NCBI RefSeq assembly: GCF_964340395.1
Contig: NC_135570.1
Coordinates: 5,448,822 to 5,512,821 of the forward strand
DNA: 64,000 nucleotides
Direction of reading: 5' to 3'
Source of the DNA: Glandiceps talaboti
Taxonomy: Eukaryota > Hemichordata > Enteropneusta > Spengelidae
This document shows positions 1-12,294 of this stretch, piece after piece (position 1 is the first letter of the stretch; every line of letters starts with the position of its first letter). The position numbers and the translations under genes were made by a program. The notes under the pieces were generated by a model. It had not been told where the DNA came from. It did not search any database and saw only the letters and a list, made by a program, of their open reading frames with translations.

Positions 1-55
1 CAATTATCGTGGTCCAGCGAGTCCTTTAAGTCCATCTTCCAATGCACAGAAAGAG
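1..55 (+). CDS. SORBS: SORBS exon fragment, Ser/Pro-rich segment upstream of SH3-1
   Basis: Reading from base 2 gives 18 codons ([18 protein letters not shown]) running into a gtaggt donor at 56. The phase-0 end matches the phase-0 start of the next exon at 2286. The exon's own acceptor is outside the window. No domain is recognisable; low-complexity Ser/Pro sequence is typical between the SoHo and SH3 regions of the family. Confidence 0.75.
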
Positions 56-3000
56 GTAGGTGATACGCTGTCACCCCTATGTCTCTCCATAATGGTGCCA
101 CCCAACCTACAGAAAATAATCCAAATGAACCAAAGTCTAGAGACTATGGGGATGACCAGGTTACACTATTTAGTGCCTTGCCATGGTTTTGTTTGCTTGG
201 TGTATGTGAAAAGCACTGATTTGTTTGTTGGTATAAGGTGTACAAGGTACAAGGGAAATCACATGTCGTATTCTGTCCTGTGATGTCATATATCGCAATG
301 TTGCAAGTCATCCATACCACTGCATGAAATACCCTTAATGTTGTCGTAGCTTACTTGTCAATCCTGTTGTTGTCCTGTATAGCCCCAATGTATTGATTGC
401 ACTGTTCTCAGTGGCCTGTATTACTGGCCTGATAAGTGACTCTGCACTGTTGCTTGTTAATCTTTAACTGTTGAGAGTCACTCAGTCTCAGGCTAGGTCC
501 TTAGCACTTACAACAGTGATGCCAACAGGTGAACAATAATAGGTGTTGAGTTGTACATTAATGATGTAGATTAAACAAATCTTTAGAATAATCTTAAAAT
601 ATATTGCCCATGATGTTTTTCTGAGACCCAAAAAGTCAAATGATTATATCATTTTCATGAAACATATATAAAGTACCTTGAAACTTGATAAATGATATAT
701 CGTTAGTACATGGTAGCAGTATTTTGAACTAGAAGCAATGAATCTCAACACCCAAAAGTGAGAAAAAGAAAAAAAGCAAAAGCTAAAAAGTTGATGTTGC
801 TATGAAGAGGGTACTTGGAAGAGGGTACTTGGTATTAACTTCTGAATCACCTTTCAACTTTAACCTTTCACCTGTTGCAATACCACTGAACATCACTGAA
901 GGGCACTGTTTATTTGGAACACACCCGAGCACCAACTATGATCCAAAGCGTCTTTCATTATGTTGTGTCACTGTGCGCTCGTAGACAACAGAGTAGTTCA
1001 GAGAATGGATTTAAGGATCAAAACTAAACTTGCAACCCAATTAGTGCTTGTTCAAGAAAAACACCATTTAATGCAGAGCTGTACACTATAGCGCCCTCAG
1101 TGTTGAACATTGTGACACATGCTAATACTAATTCAATTGGCACAATGAATTTAAATGCCAAAAAAGGGGGGAAAATCACATAATCTGAATCAGGTATGTT
1201 TTATCAAGCAGAGTTACAGATAGGATGCCAATATTGTTCTGTCCAGTGCTTTGTTTTTACTAGTCCAGCATTAATTTTACAACATGTCGCCAGTATTTTC
1301 TACCTCAGTGACCAAAATGTAAACAGGGTGATTATGTTGAAATCGTCACACATTAAGTGTTTTCTTTAAACACTGCATCGTTCGACCTCTCACAGAATGA
1401 GACTTTTGAAGGTCCAAATTCTGTACTTAGATTTCTCTTCTCTAAATTTTGTTATTAAAAAAATCTCGGTCATGCCCAACACAATTTTCTGTAAACAAAT
1501 GTTGAGTAATTTATCAAAAGAAACATTTTCTAAAATTAAATTTTTCCTCAAGCCGTCTTAACACATCGTGTTTGACATGGATACATTGACCAGATGTTTG
1601 AAATATTGTCCAAAATTTGAACAATTAAAGTCAGTCTTTATTTTAAGCTATAATACTCGCAATTATTTTTAAGGATCAAAACTAAACTTGCAACCCAGTC
1701 AGTGCTTGTAGTTTCCCATAATGCAATTGGTATTTTTTCCTGTAGACTAGTGTTGACCTTTTACAGGCTACCCATAATGCATTTGGCTATCAAAGAAACA
1801 GGGTGGTTTTTTGCAGTTACCCAGTGCATTTTGATATTATTCTTTTAGATTAGTGTTGTAGCTTATGGATTTTTTCTTGACTCGACTTCACAATAATTTA
1901 CCTTAGGACCATGTAGCCCTCTAATGATAGCTAAATATTCTTGTTGTGAGTCAAAATGAGAAAAACTGGCATTTCTTGTGAGTCACCACATAGTTAGAGA
2001 TAGGGGAACACCAAATATCGGTGTGTCACTAGAAATTGTGTGCATCAGTGACACATCAAATTGGCTTAGCAGGCACACTGCTTCGGACCCCCTCTCCCTT
2101 TTTTTTCCCTTTTTTGTTCTTGTATGTTGTCCATTCCTTTTGAGATGTATGGATTCATGTAATTTTACGCAAAGAACAAAAAAAGATGTATATAGGTCCC
2201 AGTGACCTTGCTGTAGTTAGAAATGATAGACCAATGGTTTGCAGACATTGGGCTATCCGCTATTGGTCGTTTTCTGTGCCTTCAGAGAATTCTTGAGGAA
2301 GAGAGGCGGCGGCGGAAAGAAGCTGAGAAAGAGCAAGAAAAATGGAGGCGACACTCCGATTACAGTCCGATGAAATCACAAATCATTACAAATGAAAGAT
2401 TTGAGGATCCGGTTGAAGTAGCCAGACAAAAAGAGCTACAACGGAAGAAGGCCCAGGAAGTAAGTTAAAACGAAGGGTAAAAAAAACAATGTATAGATAT
2501 GCGTAGAGTTGATCTGAAAGTTGATATGGTGTTGCTTCCTTAGCAGCAAATTATAGATAGTTTAAAAATTAGTAAACTTCAGCTGTACACTTGAAGGCTG
2601 AGAATACCTTACCTTTACCACAATCCCAGCTGTAAACACATGAGGCTTATGTATGGCTTCAAAACACAGCTTCATATGTGTGTAAATATATTTATTTGTA
2701 CATCCTGCCAATATTGTCTGTATGTCGCTGCCTTTTTGTTACTCAGTGTTCATTTCTGTTGTTTATGTTCCGTCTGATCACTTTCACAGTTTTCAAGAGT
2801 TTTCTAACTAATTTGCTGATAAGCGTTTTGCATGTTTTGTTTGTTTGTTAAAATGCATGGTTTACAAATTTCCTTTTGCCTTGAGTTTTTGGCACTGCAT
2901 ACATTCTCAAATATACTAAGTTTAATCTGATTGTATGTATCAGATAACTTTGACCTACTGGTGTATAGTGTATTGCAGGTTATCGTATATTGTCTCTGAT

Positions 3001-6000
3001 ACAATCACACACAACAACAATAATAAAAATTGCACATTCTGCACTTCAAGTTCAAGATGGCAAGGTCACAATTTCTTGCTACATTTAGTTTGAATGAAAT
3101 CAACCAATTATTACTGCAACTAGATGCAGACATGCTGCAGACACCAATGTTTTGATATCTGCAGTTGATGTCTGCATGGTGGTACATTAGTTCATTTCAT
3201 TCAGACAAAATGTAACAAGAAACTGTATTCATTCAATCTTGCTATCTTAAAGCATAGCTGATGTGTGCATCTGCAATTTCTTATTGGTTTCTTTATGGTT
3301 GTACCAAACAGAGCCAGTGAACAGTGACCTGCAATACGCTGTATTTTATTTTGTCATGTTCTCATGAAATTATACTGTTATTCAATCATTTTAAATCAGA
3401 ACGATAGACCATACCTTTGCTTAGTATAAATCAATTTTGACACATGTAACTATATGTTTTAGGGGATGGGGGTGAAGCAGATCTTCGTATACTATTCAAA
3501 CATTAAGATACTGATTGTGTGCCCGAGTCATTGAAGGAAAGGACAGTATGGATTAATATTCTGTCAATAGTAATATCCTGTAGAGACCATGTGTTCTGTG
3601 ATCTTGTTTTCACAAACTTTGGTACTAGTATAGTGAACATGATACAAGTATAGGATAGGACCAGGGTTTGAAATTAGCAATGGGTCATACATCGAAAGAA
3701 CACTCTAGTTATGATAATTATATCATCAGGTATAAAATAGAAAGTGCCGTGATATCGTCCCAAACTAAAACAATATTTATTGCATGTGAAAGCATGACAG
3801 GAAAACCAATACAATACATGATGACAATTGTAAAGTTAACGCTCAGAAATTTTCATGTCATCTCGGTTTCAAATGAATTATATGTTATACACCTATTTTG
3901 ATACACTTAAAATGTTAGTCCTCAATAAATTTATATCCAGTTAAACTTAAAACGTAACATTTAGTAACTTAATATTGTCATGAACTAGCAATTTTCTTAT
4001 CCCTTCGTATTAAAAACAGAAGGTGTTTAAAAAGCCTCACAAAACCACACCTGTAAAGTTTTTTGCAACCAAACTGTATGTTGTGTACTCTTTTTACAGG
4101 TGAAAGTTCCTGCAAGGGCATTGTACCCCTTTACTGCACAGAACGCCAAGTAAGTATATGTGTGTGTGTGTGTGTGTGTAGCTTAGTGTCTTTGCTGGGG
4201 ATACTCCGTGTGAGTTGAGTTGAAATCAATCAACTAGTATGGTAGTATGTGTGTATCGTAATGTTTCTTTGTTCTTGTTGTATGAGAAAACTAGCAAAAG
4301 ATAAATCTCTCTCTCTCTCTCTCTCTCTCTCATCACTTGTCTGATATATTTCATCTCTTTGTGTTTTACAGAGAATTATCATTCAAAAAGGGTGATATTA
4401 TTTATATAACTCGTCAGATCGATAAGAATTGGCTGGAAGGTGAACACCATGGCAGGGTTGGAATTTTCCCCAGTAATTACGTGGAGGTAAGAATTCTTCA
4501 TGTTCTCAGTCAGACTGGTTTATCATGGCATAGACAATTGTCGGAGGACAAGATAAACTTGCAAACCAACTTTTTATTTTGTCTGAGATATTTATTTCAG
4601 CTAAAAGAGGCAACATTTGCCAGAAAGACTATATGGAACATATACATTTTCGATCACAAAGTTGATCATTTTAGGTTGTTGTTTTACTTGATAGATAACA
4701 CTTGTTCTGTTAAATAGAAGTAAGAAGGTCATTTACGTCACTCTTATGGAGTCTTATCTTCCATTGTATGAGTTTTGTGAAGAATGGTGAATGAGACATG
4801 GTGATGCTACAAAACTTCTAGCAATGCCTTACTTTCTCCAGTGAAGTTGTCTGAATTGTCAAACTAGTGACAAACATGTCATTTGTAGTAAATTATTGTA
4901 TATTGTCTCTGTACTATAGAAACATAGCCTGTATCTTTGTTTCTGAGCAGAAATTTATATGTTTTATTGGAAGACTTTCCCTTGAACTGAACTCTGGCAT
5001 TATGAATATGGCAATTTCAATATTGTGGTTGGGACTGAGGATGGGTTGGAGCTTACATAGTGATCATGATGCATGACTTGCCATATTTGTCAATGAACAG
5101 AATCACTCCTATGTTAGTTTGGTTGCCAACGCGGTCTCTATTAACTAAAACAGTGGAGGTGTAAATTGTAATGATATCGTATAGGAACTAGACTACAGTG
5201 GAGGTGTAAATTGTAACGATACCATATAGGAACTAGACTGTGAGTGGAGGTGTAAATGGTAATTATACCGTATAGGAAGTAGATAGTGAGTGGAGGTGTA
5301 AATGGTAACGATACTGTATAGGAACTAGACTACAGTGGAGGTGTAAATGGTAATGATACTGTATAGGAACTAGACTATGTGAGTGGAGGTGTAAATGGTA
5401 ACGATACTGTATAGGAACTAGACTACAGTGGAGGTGTAAATGGTAATGATACTGTATAGGAACTAGACTAGTGGAGGTGTAAATTGTAACGATACCGTAT
5501 AGGAACTAGACTACTTGTATGTGGACATATCTATTGGCCACCCACTGAACTCCACTATTCATTCGTACTTATATTTTTCCGTTTTGTATTTGTAGACAAT
5601 ACAAGCATCAGAACCCAGGTCTCCAAAACTTGCAGCTAATGAAGGCAAAGCAAAGGCAAAGTATGGCTTTACAGGCGAGACCAATATGGAATTATCACTT
5701 AAAAAGGTAAAGGTTGTGTGTGTCTGTATCTGTGTGTTGTGTATTTACCTTTATGTGTGTATGCACATGTATAGATGTGACTTTATCTGTTTTCTGTTTG
5801 TCAATCTCTATCTCTCAAACTGTGTTCTCAAACTGATATCATAGCGATGACAGACATCAGATTAGATTTGAAATTGTATCCATGTGTTGTGTTGGATGAC
5901 ATGAGATCTCGTCTATAGCACTGACTAGATGGTTGACACAACCACTTAGAGGGTACATGACATCTGGTCTGTGTTTTGTTCAAGTCTAAGCATATTTAGC

Positions 6001-9000
6001 TTAATTTACATATTATACTGATAAACACCTGTATTTTATTCAGGGTGATACTGTCATACTTGTAAGGAGAGTGGACAATAATTGGTATGAAGGAAAAGTT
6101 GGTGAAAAACAAGGAATATTCCCAGCGTCATATGTGGATGTCCTTCAGGAACCTGGTGAGTAAAGAGACTTGTATTCAAAGTACTTTTTCCCATAACTGG
6201 CCGCCTTCAAAATGTTCATCAGCTTGGTAGATCAAATGATTTACAAAGGTTTTTTTAGCATACAGTCAGCTGTAACTATGGAATTTGTCATTCTGATGAG
6301 GATCGTCAACCAAGACAGATCGAAAGCTCAATGCTAAAACTTTGAACTGCTTGTGTGTTGCAGTCTTTGTAAATTGAAAATAAGAATGATTAATTATGAT
6401 TCAAAATAAATAGGAATTGTATTTAGTTGTCCAAGTGTGATGCTATTTAAGATTTGAAAGCATCAAGTGATCCTACAGTTGCACTCTCAGGTGGTAAATT
6501 GTTCCACTCTGTGATGGTTCTAGGGAAAAATGTTGATATTTGATAACTTTTACTATGTATGTGTCTAATATATTTTGATGGAGGTTTAAGATGCTTGTCT
6601 TTATTTATGGCAACGGTTCCTGCTGAGATTTTATAGAGTATTGGTAGTCTAGCCGCTTTCCAATTGAGAGTTTGTATCATGTTGTTAACACTGGAGTGGT
6701 TTCTGTATCTGCTATTAACATACCGGGCAGCACGCCACCGTTGTACTTTTTCTAGGTTGATTATATCAGATTGTCTATATGGGTCCCAAACAGTGGTGGC
6801 AGATTCAACCATAGGTCTAACAAGTAGACATACAGTAGAAAATAATTCAATAGAAACAAAAATTCTGAGGTTGCTAAATTTTATTATCTGGCGTGACAAA
6901 ATTATTACTACAAAAAATCTGGGAATATGTAACCTGAGAGAACATTGTTTTTTCACAAGAAGTGCAACAAATATTCACTACTTCATTTACAAATGAATAA
7001 ACGTTTTCTTATTGTTGACACCCATTTGAATTCTGCAGTTGAAAGAGAAATTTGAATTTCAGTAATTTTGTACGAGGTATAAGTCATACTGGATAAATAT
7101 TTGTAAAAAATTTGCTTTAGATAAAAATTTTCTACGTCAAAAATAGGACGTTTCCTCAAATTGACTACATGTAAAATTAATCCTCAATTTTGGACTTAGA
7201 AAAATGAGGTCTGTTTTTTATGCAGCAGTGAATTTCTTGGCATATTGTTGCATTAGATAATGCCATATTGTAAACATGAGTTGAACTTTGAACTTTCCTC
7301 ATAGTGCATTGATGTGTTCCAGAGAGGTTGCTTGATAGTTCATAGCTGGAATCTTCACAATGTAGTCATGTGATCAAATCCCTAAAGGCTGATTGGATAG
7401 CAGTTACAACATTCCATAGTCATTCTTAGAATACTTGCAGACACTGAGATGTCCCTGTAGATACAAGGGGCCTAAAGTCTTGTCAAGGGAATACCACTAC
7501 ACAAAGGTCATTTAGAGAATAACTTGCATCAATTTCTGTGATAAAATGAGATAATGATGTCCAAGATTATTTAGTAGTGGAAATTACTGTTGCTTGTAGA
7601 TTTCTGAAGACATAGAGAAATGGTGTCTGACTGGAAATAATATGGTGTTCAATTATAAATTATACTCTGTCTTTACTTGTCTTGTTGGCTATAAGTATAA
7701 CCTAGTATAAACTCGTTTCAAAATGAATGGAGTTATAATATAATGACACTGATTTTCTTTGTGTTTTGTAAATACTTTTATCACATGAGAACCTGGGTCT
7801 TAAATTAGATACATAATTATGCTGGTAAGCCTCATTTTGATTCACCAGGGTAAACTGGTTGTTTATATTGATTTCTTTTTTTTTTTAAAACAATATCCTC
7901 CATAACAAGATGGAGGGGAAGTCTACAACTGTTCAATCTTATTTGTGACAAAGAAAAGAATATGTTTCATGGAAAATAATTGTAGATGTTTTCCTTCAAG
8001 CTAGGATTAGTCTATGAGCAGTTGAAAGTTTGACCTTATTGGGTAAAACTGTTTTGGAATCAAGGTAAAGTAAATAGTGAAAAATTTGTTTTATTTCTTC
8101 TTAGTTTCTCCGGCACATAAAAATGTGGGAGGAAGTGGGTTTGTTTCACCTCAACATTCACCTGCCATTAGAAGTCCACCGCCGCATCAACAGCCGCCAC
8201 CACCTCAGTTAAGTCCTAGACATCAACAACAAGCACCACCACCACAAAGACCTAGGGTAAGTTTGATGTAATACTGCACTAGCTGTAACTGGAATGTTTA
8301 AAAGAAAATAAATATTTTGTTAGATACAATAATTTACTCATAATATTGCATAACCTGTGGCCACACTCAAAAATTAGTTTCTGCACTACTTATGGATATC
8401 AACCACTGATCAACATGTACAATGTCTAATTATTGGTATTTTAGAGTCAATATATTATGGTGACATTCAAAACCAAGCTTTTGTTTAAGATTTAAACTTA
8501 CCACTACACTACCTACAGATAATATTGACCACTAATTAACAGATACAATGTCTTTTTGTAACTAAATGACCAATTTATGTTAAACTATTGCTTGGTGGCA
8601 TTGAAGCAAAATTAATTTCCTGTATATTTGCAACCATGAAAACTATGAGTGATGGAAGGGGTCTTCTTGTCACTCATTTTCCTCCAGAATTAAGAAAAAT
8701 AGTGTGAATAATATACCTGTACCTGTACACACATTTTCATGATGTAGACCAGGGTATTAATTCAATGTTTTCTGTTCAAACGCATACAACTTGGCTTGGT
8801 ATATCTAAGACTGTTATTTCACATTGTGATTGTAGGAAGCACCTGGTCCTTATCATTCACCTTATCAACAACAACAACAGAAGGTACAAGAAGTGCAGTA
8901 CAGTCAACCATTACCATCACAACAACGCCCACCACCACAGCCACAACAACAACAACAGTATTACCATGGCAATACAACAGCACCACCATCAGTACAAGAA

Positions 9001-10713
9001 CAGTAAGTCTAAGTTACTCTGTTTTGTTCTTAGATTGACAAAAGCTTTGGTGTGAGTGCCTGTGTATTTTTTATCAAGGGGGAACACCACTCCAGGAAAT
9101 AAAGACATTTTCGTAAACTCTGGAGAATCATTTCATGACATTATATCACCTGATTTCAGACAAACACCAATTTGAACTTCGGCCACATTGCCTCATGGGA
9201 GTCAGCAGAAATACATATACAATAGGTGAAACATTCACGACTCATAATGGCCATTACCATCAGTGAAAACACTATGAATATTCAAATATCCTGGAGAGAT
9301 GTTCCTCTTTAACTAGCCCACAACAAATTTTTCAGTACATTATAGAATTATGCAATTTCTTGATAGTGGTGACTAGGACTCTCACTACACAGGCTACACA
9401 TATAAGAATATGAGGTAAAATGATATTACACATACCGAGTCTTGATTGGTAGCTTAAAGTGACCATATTGATGTCAAATTGGATTATTAATTCATAAAAC
9501 AACTCTACTATATCCTTGTTTGTAACTCAATACCTGTAATACAAAACATAAAAAGAAATGTTAAAAATATTTGTAATTGTAAATACAATAATAAACTTTT
9601 TTACATTCTTTTTAGCGTTTTATAATCCATTGTTACAAACACAGAAGAGTTGTCTAAAGAATTCATATCCAAAATACATACCCTTATCACATCATTACTA
9701 GGCTCCAGCAATAAACATAGCCATCTAGTGAATTACTGCATTGGGGATTGTTGAATCAGACAGATCAAAAGCTCAATGCTAAAAAGCTGTTTTGGCCGTT
9801 CCAACCTTTGTAAATCATTTGATCAACTTTGGCTAACTTTTAATAGAAATGTGATGACGGGATTCTTCTGCCACCATACAGCAAAAACAATGATTGCATA
9901 TAAGTCAGGGACACTTTCAATATCCATTGTTATGCTAATTAAGAAATGGTGGCTAGCAACAAACACAGTTGTAGGATATATAGAAATTAGAAAACATGAA
10001 CTCACTAGACTCTGTGTAAGGTGCAATTCAATGTAGGATATAAAACTAAATTGTTTTAAGGGGGGGGGGGGAGCCATTTTAGTTCTCATCGTACAAGATC
10101 AATTTTACTTTTAATGGATGTTTTGAAACCTCTAAATACAATTTTTTTATTTTTTTAAATGTCAACTTTGGAAAAGGAAGAATTTTTGCTACATTAAATG
10201 CATGGCACAAGAATAAAGCAAGTGTCAACAAAAGAATTATATTTTCCTTACCACATACTGGCTTTATATTCATACTACTATCGTGTGATTTTCAATTTTG
10301 GTCAGTAAGTTAGGTGGGGGTCTGAGGTCTAAGTGTAATAATTTAGCTTTTATCCAGTATTGAAAATGTATTCAAATGAACAACCACTATAACCGTAAGG
10401 ATACTTATATATGCAAAGGCAACATGTATGTCTAGCAACAGTGAAATGATGATGTATTCTGACTGAGTATTGAAAACATGCTCAAAGTGTTGCCATATTA
10501 TCTCTAAGAGTTTAACTTACATATTGTCAAATTGTTCCTTGTAGCTTTCGTGCAATTTATCCATACGTGCCTCATAACGAAGACGAGTTGGAACTCTTAG
10601 AAGGTGATGTCGTCGTTGTCATGGAGAAATGTGATGATGGTTGGTTTGTTGGTTCCTCCACGAGGACCGGTCATTTTGGTACCTTCCCAGGAAACTATGT
10701 AGAAAGAATGTAA
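1..10713 (+). CDS. SORBS: SORBS-family (ponsin/CAP/vinexin) adaptor, 3' part, three SH3 domains
   Basis: Nine exons join in frame: 1-55, 2286-2459, 4100-4149, 4372-4486, 5596-5706, 6044-6155, 8105-8256, 8836-9002 and 10545-10713. All have AG/GT borders, and they give 367 residues from the first whole codon (base 2) to TAA. Order: a Ser/Pro-rich tail, a charged [13 protein letters not shown] helix, SH3-1 (about residues 77-131), SH3-2 (about 149-203), a Pro/Gln-rich linker (about 206-311) and SH3-3 (about 313-367). SH3 hallmarks are visible in each: [65 protein letters not shown]. Three C-terminal SH3 domains ending a few residues after the last FPGNYV is the SORBS1/2/3 layout. The family bridges vinculin, Cbl and other proline-rich partners to actin at adhesions and Z-discs. 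The SoHo region and the start lie upstream of the window. Family assignment is firm; which vertebrate paralog it matches cannot be said. Confidence 0.95.
56..2285 (+). other. SORBS intron
   Basis: Bounded by gtaggt and ttcag. No exon, RNA gene or element recognised. A short repeated phrase, aaggatcaaaactaaacttg, occurs at about 1013 and 1671. Confidence 0.6.
2286..2459 (+). CDS. SORBS: SORBS exon, charged helix before SH3-1
   Basis: Acceptor ttcag at 2281-2285, donor gtaagt at 2460, 58 codons, phase 0-0. The product is strongly charged ([20 protein letters not shown], later [16 protein letters not shown]) and looks like a helix or short coiled coil. The in-frame link into the SH3-1 exon is clean. 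The upstream reading frame runs through the acceptor but reads non-coding-like sequence there, so the AG at 2284-2285 is the natural exon start. Confidence 0.9.
2460..4099 (+). other. SORBS intron
   Basis: AT-rich, bounded by gtaagt and tttttacag. No supported internal gene; short ORFs on either strand have no recognisable protein features. Confidence 0.6.
4100..4149 (+). CDS. SORBS: SORBS SH3-1, first half (ALYPF motif exon)
   Basis: A 50-nt exon, [16 protein letters not shown] plus two bases, between tttttacag and gtaagt. It carries the ALYDF-like strand that forms part of the SH3 ligand groove. Phase 2 at the 3' end is completed by the first base of the 4372 exon, making a lysine codon. 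A (TG)n run lies just inside the following intron. Confidence 0.95.
4372..4486 (+). CDS. SORBS: SORBS SH3-1, second half
   Basis: Starts after gtgttttacag and ends GTG GAG before gtaag. It encodes [12 protein letters not shown], then the conserved Trp in [12 protein letters not shown] and the closing IFPSNYVE. The [11 protein letters not shown] run is close to the first SH3 of vertebrate SORBS proteins. A (TC)n tract at about 4308-4332 lies just upstream of the acceptor and lengthens its pyrimidine region. Confidence 0.95.
5151..5513 (+). repeat. Minisatellite, about eight units of 42-49 bp
   Basis: Tandem units each open with gtggaggtgtaaatggtaa and close with tataggaactagact. Starts fall near 5152, 5196, 5243, 5290, 5334, 5383, 5427 and 5469. 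Units differ by a few substitutions and by a 3-4 base spacer (tacag, tgtgag). It lies in the intron between SH3-1 and SH3-2, ending 80 bp before the next exon. Confidence 0.92.
5596..5706 (+). CDS. SORBS: SORBS SH3-2, first half with preceding linker
   Basis: 37 codons between tttgtag and gtaaag, phase 0-0. The first 18 residues are linker ([18 protein letters not shown]). They are followed by [19 protein letters not shown], the opening strands of the second SH3 with the acidic RT loop. An eight-copy minisatellite sits in the intron immediately upstream. Confidence 0.95.
6044..6155 (+). CDS. SORBS: SORBS SH3-2, second half
   Basis: Starts [19 protein letters not shown] after ttattcag and ends with [14 protein letters not shown] plus one base before gtgagt. 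The conserved Trp of the ligand groove and the FPxxYV close are present. The phase-1 end is completed by the exon at 8105. The long intron downstream holds a LINE remnant. Confidence 0.95.
6230..6380. repeat. Dispersed inverted repeat with relative at about 9755-9835
   Basis: gatcaaatgatttacaaagg at 6232 and the later agatcgaaagctcaatgcta at about 6315 reappear at 9758-9825, where the second phrase is followed by cctttgtaaatcatttgatc, the inverse of the first. The 6.2-kb copy is itself partly palindromic. Function unknown; probably a degraded non-autonomous element. Confidence 0.5.
6447..6960 (-). mobile_element. LINE 3'-end remnant, reverse-transcriptase C-terminal region
   Basis: On the minus strand an open frame reads [52 protein letters not shown] and [15 protein letters not shown]. 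This is the thumb and post-RT C-terminal signature of jockey/CR1-type non-LTR elements, with YADD and all upstream RT blocks missing. The segment between TLNW and LPILYKI looks shortened, implying an internal deletion. It sits antisense in the SORBS intron following SH3-2. It is not expected to be functional. Confidence 0.8.
8105..8256 (+). CDS. SORBS: SORBS Pro/Gln-rich linker exon 1
   Basis: Between ttcttcttag and the gtaagt donor at 8257. It encodes a low-complexity linker rich in Pro, Gln and His ([20 protein letters not shown]). Such polyproline segments can themselves bind SH3 or profilin-type partners; that is inference. Phase 1 in, phase 0 out. Confidence 0.88.
8836..9002 (+). CDS. 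SORBS: SORBS Pro/Gln-rich linker exon 2
   Basis: Between gtgattgtag and gtaagt at 9003. It encodes [30 protein letters not shown] and TTAPPSVQE, a glutamine-repeat linker joined in phase 2 to the last SH3. The CAA/CAG runs are expected to vary in length between alleles. Confidence 0.88.
9500..9660. repeat. Partial relative of the 15.9-16.2 kb foldback element
   Basis: ccttgtttgtaactcaata at about 9517 is identical to the inner terminal-repeat segment of the foldback at 15906-16216. Upstream sequence (tgatgtcaaattgg) also resembles that arm, and ccattgttacaaacac at about 9628 is a weak inverted partner. It lies in the last long SORBS intron. Confidence 0.5.
10027..10364. mobile_element. MITE-like element, copy A, upstream of the SH3-3 exon
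   Basis: The left end TTCAATGTAGGATA is matched by the inverted right end TATCCAGTATTGAA. The interior carries a G-run followed by ccatttt-agttctcatc and tcaattttacttttaatgg, which recur in copies B, C and D. No coding capacity. It lies 180 bp upstream of the last SORBS exon. Confidence 0.7.
10545..10713 (+). CDS. SORBS: SORBS terminal coding exon, complete SH3-3
   Basis: The acceptor gttccttgtag precedes 10545. The exon reads [20 protein letters not shown], then [11 protein letters not shown], then [12 protein letters not shown] and TAA at 10711-10713. The whole domain lies in one exon. [11 protein letters not shown] is a signature shared with vertebrate SORBS third SH3 domains. The exon sits between two MITE-like elements, 10027-10364 and about 10856-11276, and has a frameshifted copy at 27106-27269. 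Confidence 0.96.
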
Positions 10714-10855
10714 ATGGTAAATAATATGCAGGTGAACACAGTGTAGACTTTTTATTGGTTAAATATTTCCTGCCAACTCATTCTGAGCCTTCGGCCGTAT
10801 GGTATTAGATCATGATTTCATGCCGTAGTGACTCAGCCGTAGTGACATCAATAGC

Positions 10856-11276
10856 TCAACATACAATACAAAAATTAATTCTTTAAGTTTTGGCTAGAGG
10901 GTTTTGAATCATTTAGTTCTCATTCAACAAAAATGATTTTACTTTTAATTGTATGTATCTGTTTTGTACCCTTAACGCAAACATTTCTAAAAAAAACAAT
11001 GTCGTCAAATTGAGAATTTTCACGACAGTAAATTCATGGCACTAAAACTTAACCCTTTCATTCCTAGAGACGACATTGGAATAAATAGAAACTTGATTGT
11101 AAGAACATTTTCTAAAATTTAAGAATATTACTTCATTGGGAAGTAATATTTCTTGAATTCTGGTCTAAAATAAAGTTGATCTTTTTCCAAAAATTACAGA
11201 GAAACAAGAATTGGGGGGGGGGGGGGGGGGGAGGGCGCCTGAGGCATAGCTAAGCAATGTTTTATCCTACATTGAA
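10856..11276. mobile_element. MITE-like element, copy B, downstream of the SH3-3 exon
   Basis: The degenerate left end (tcaacatacaatac) leads into gaatcatttagttctcatt and gattttacttttaattg. The right end is ttttatcctacattgaa, the inverse of the copy A left end. It contains an 18-base G-run at about 11214. Together with copy A it brackets the last coding exon. Confidence 0.65.
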
Positions 11277-11977
11277 CTATTGATCTCACCCCAAGGAAAT
11301 CCAAAGTTCAAAGTCTTCCATGTTGATAACTTTACTCACATACTATACACTACAAGTTAAACTGGTTAATGTCTGTGTATATATCTAATATCTCATATTT
11401 GCTTCTTTTTACAGGATTATTGTCAACTATTTATAACAGAACAATTTGTGTGGTAAACCCAGGTCAAAGGTTGAAGGTCATATGGAGCTGGTGACCCAAG
11501 ATGAAACAGGACCTGTGATGTATAATAAAGGAGGCAACTTTTGTAATATAAACACTCCATACTGCCAATGCAGACGATAGATTAAAAAAAAAAACAATTC
11601 TCTTATTGTCAAAATTTTACTTTTATTCCTAAAAATTGTTTGAAATTCATTTTTTTTGTGCATGAAATGCATCTTTTTGATTGTTTCAATATATTGATAT
11701 TTTAACATGATTAATTTCGTCGTAATATTTTATAGGTTTTTATGTAGACCTTGAATTCTAAAAGTGGAACAGAGTTTGTGTCTCCAATGTTATACACAAA
11801 GTGAACTGTAAATTCTAGAGATAGAAAATTGTAATCGAACAAGTGTGTTGTAGGAGTCCAACTAAGTCATTGATACCTGTCATCCCTATTCACTGTGAAA
11901 TGGTTTGACCCTCCTGCAACAAACCATGGGGAATATACCACGATACAGGAAATATGGAGTACGTTGTTTGTGAAAAG

Positions 11978-11983
11978 AATAAA
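11978..11983 (+). promoter_or_regulatory. Candidate poly(A) signal AATAAA for SORBS
   Basis: AATAAA in an A-rich stretch about 560 bp after the possible 3' UTR acceptor at 11414. The hexamer is common in AT-rich sequence; 13228-13233 is an alternative. Confidence 0.3.
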
Positions 11984-12271
11984 AAAGGTGCCTTATATGT
12001 TTGTGTAAATAGAAGAATGTTGATGTTGGGTTGGGTTTACAAGTCAGTGGTCACTGCTTGACACTCTAGCTAAATAATGTATTATACAGTTTAAATAGCA
12101 TGTACATGTAGTGTAGGTAGATTTCATCACCTAGCGGTATCTATACAAATTTACATTATAGACGACAATGTATTAACATTTTCATAAATACTCAACTGCC
12201 ACCTTACTGTGCTGCATTCATGCATACACACACAGACACAGAGTATACACATGTACATGTACGTAGGTACA

Positions 12272-12294
12272 TACATACATACATACATACACAT
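12272..12294. repeat. (CATA)n microsatellite
   Basis: A perfect short tetranucleotide run inside a CA-rich stretch. The ORF across it is an artefact of the repeat. Confidence 0.9.

Noticed and set aside
5151-5513. CRISPR array
   Set aside because: Contiguous diverged tandem units without unique spacers, in an intron of an animal gene.
8765-9055. Alternative-frame His/Thr-rich ORFs over the SORBS linker exon
   Set aside because: Shadows of the Gln/Pro-rich frame, which alone joins in phase with both neighbouring exons.
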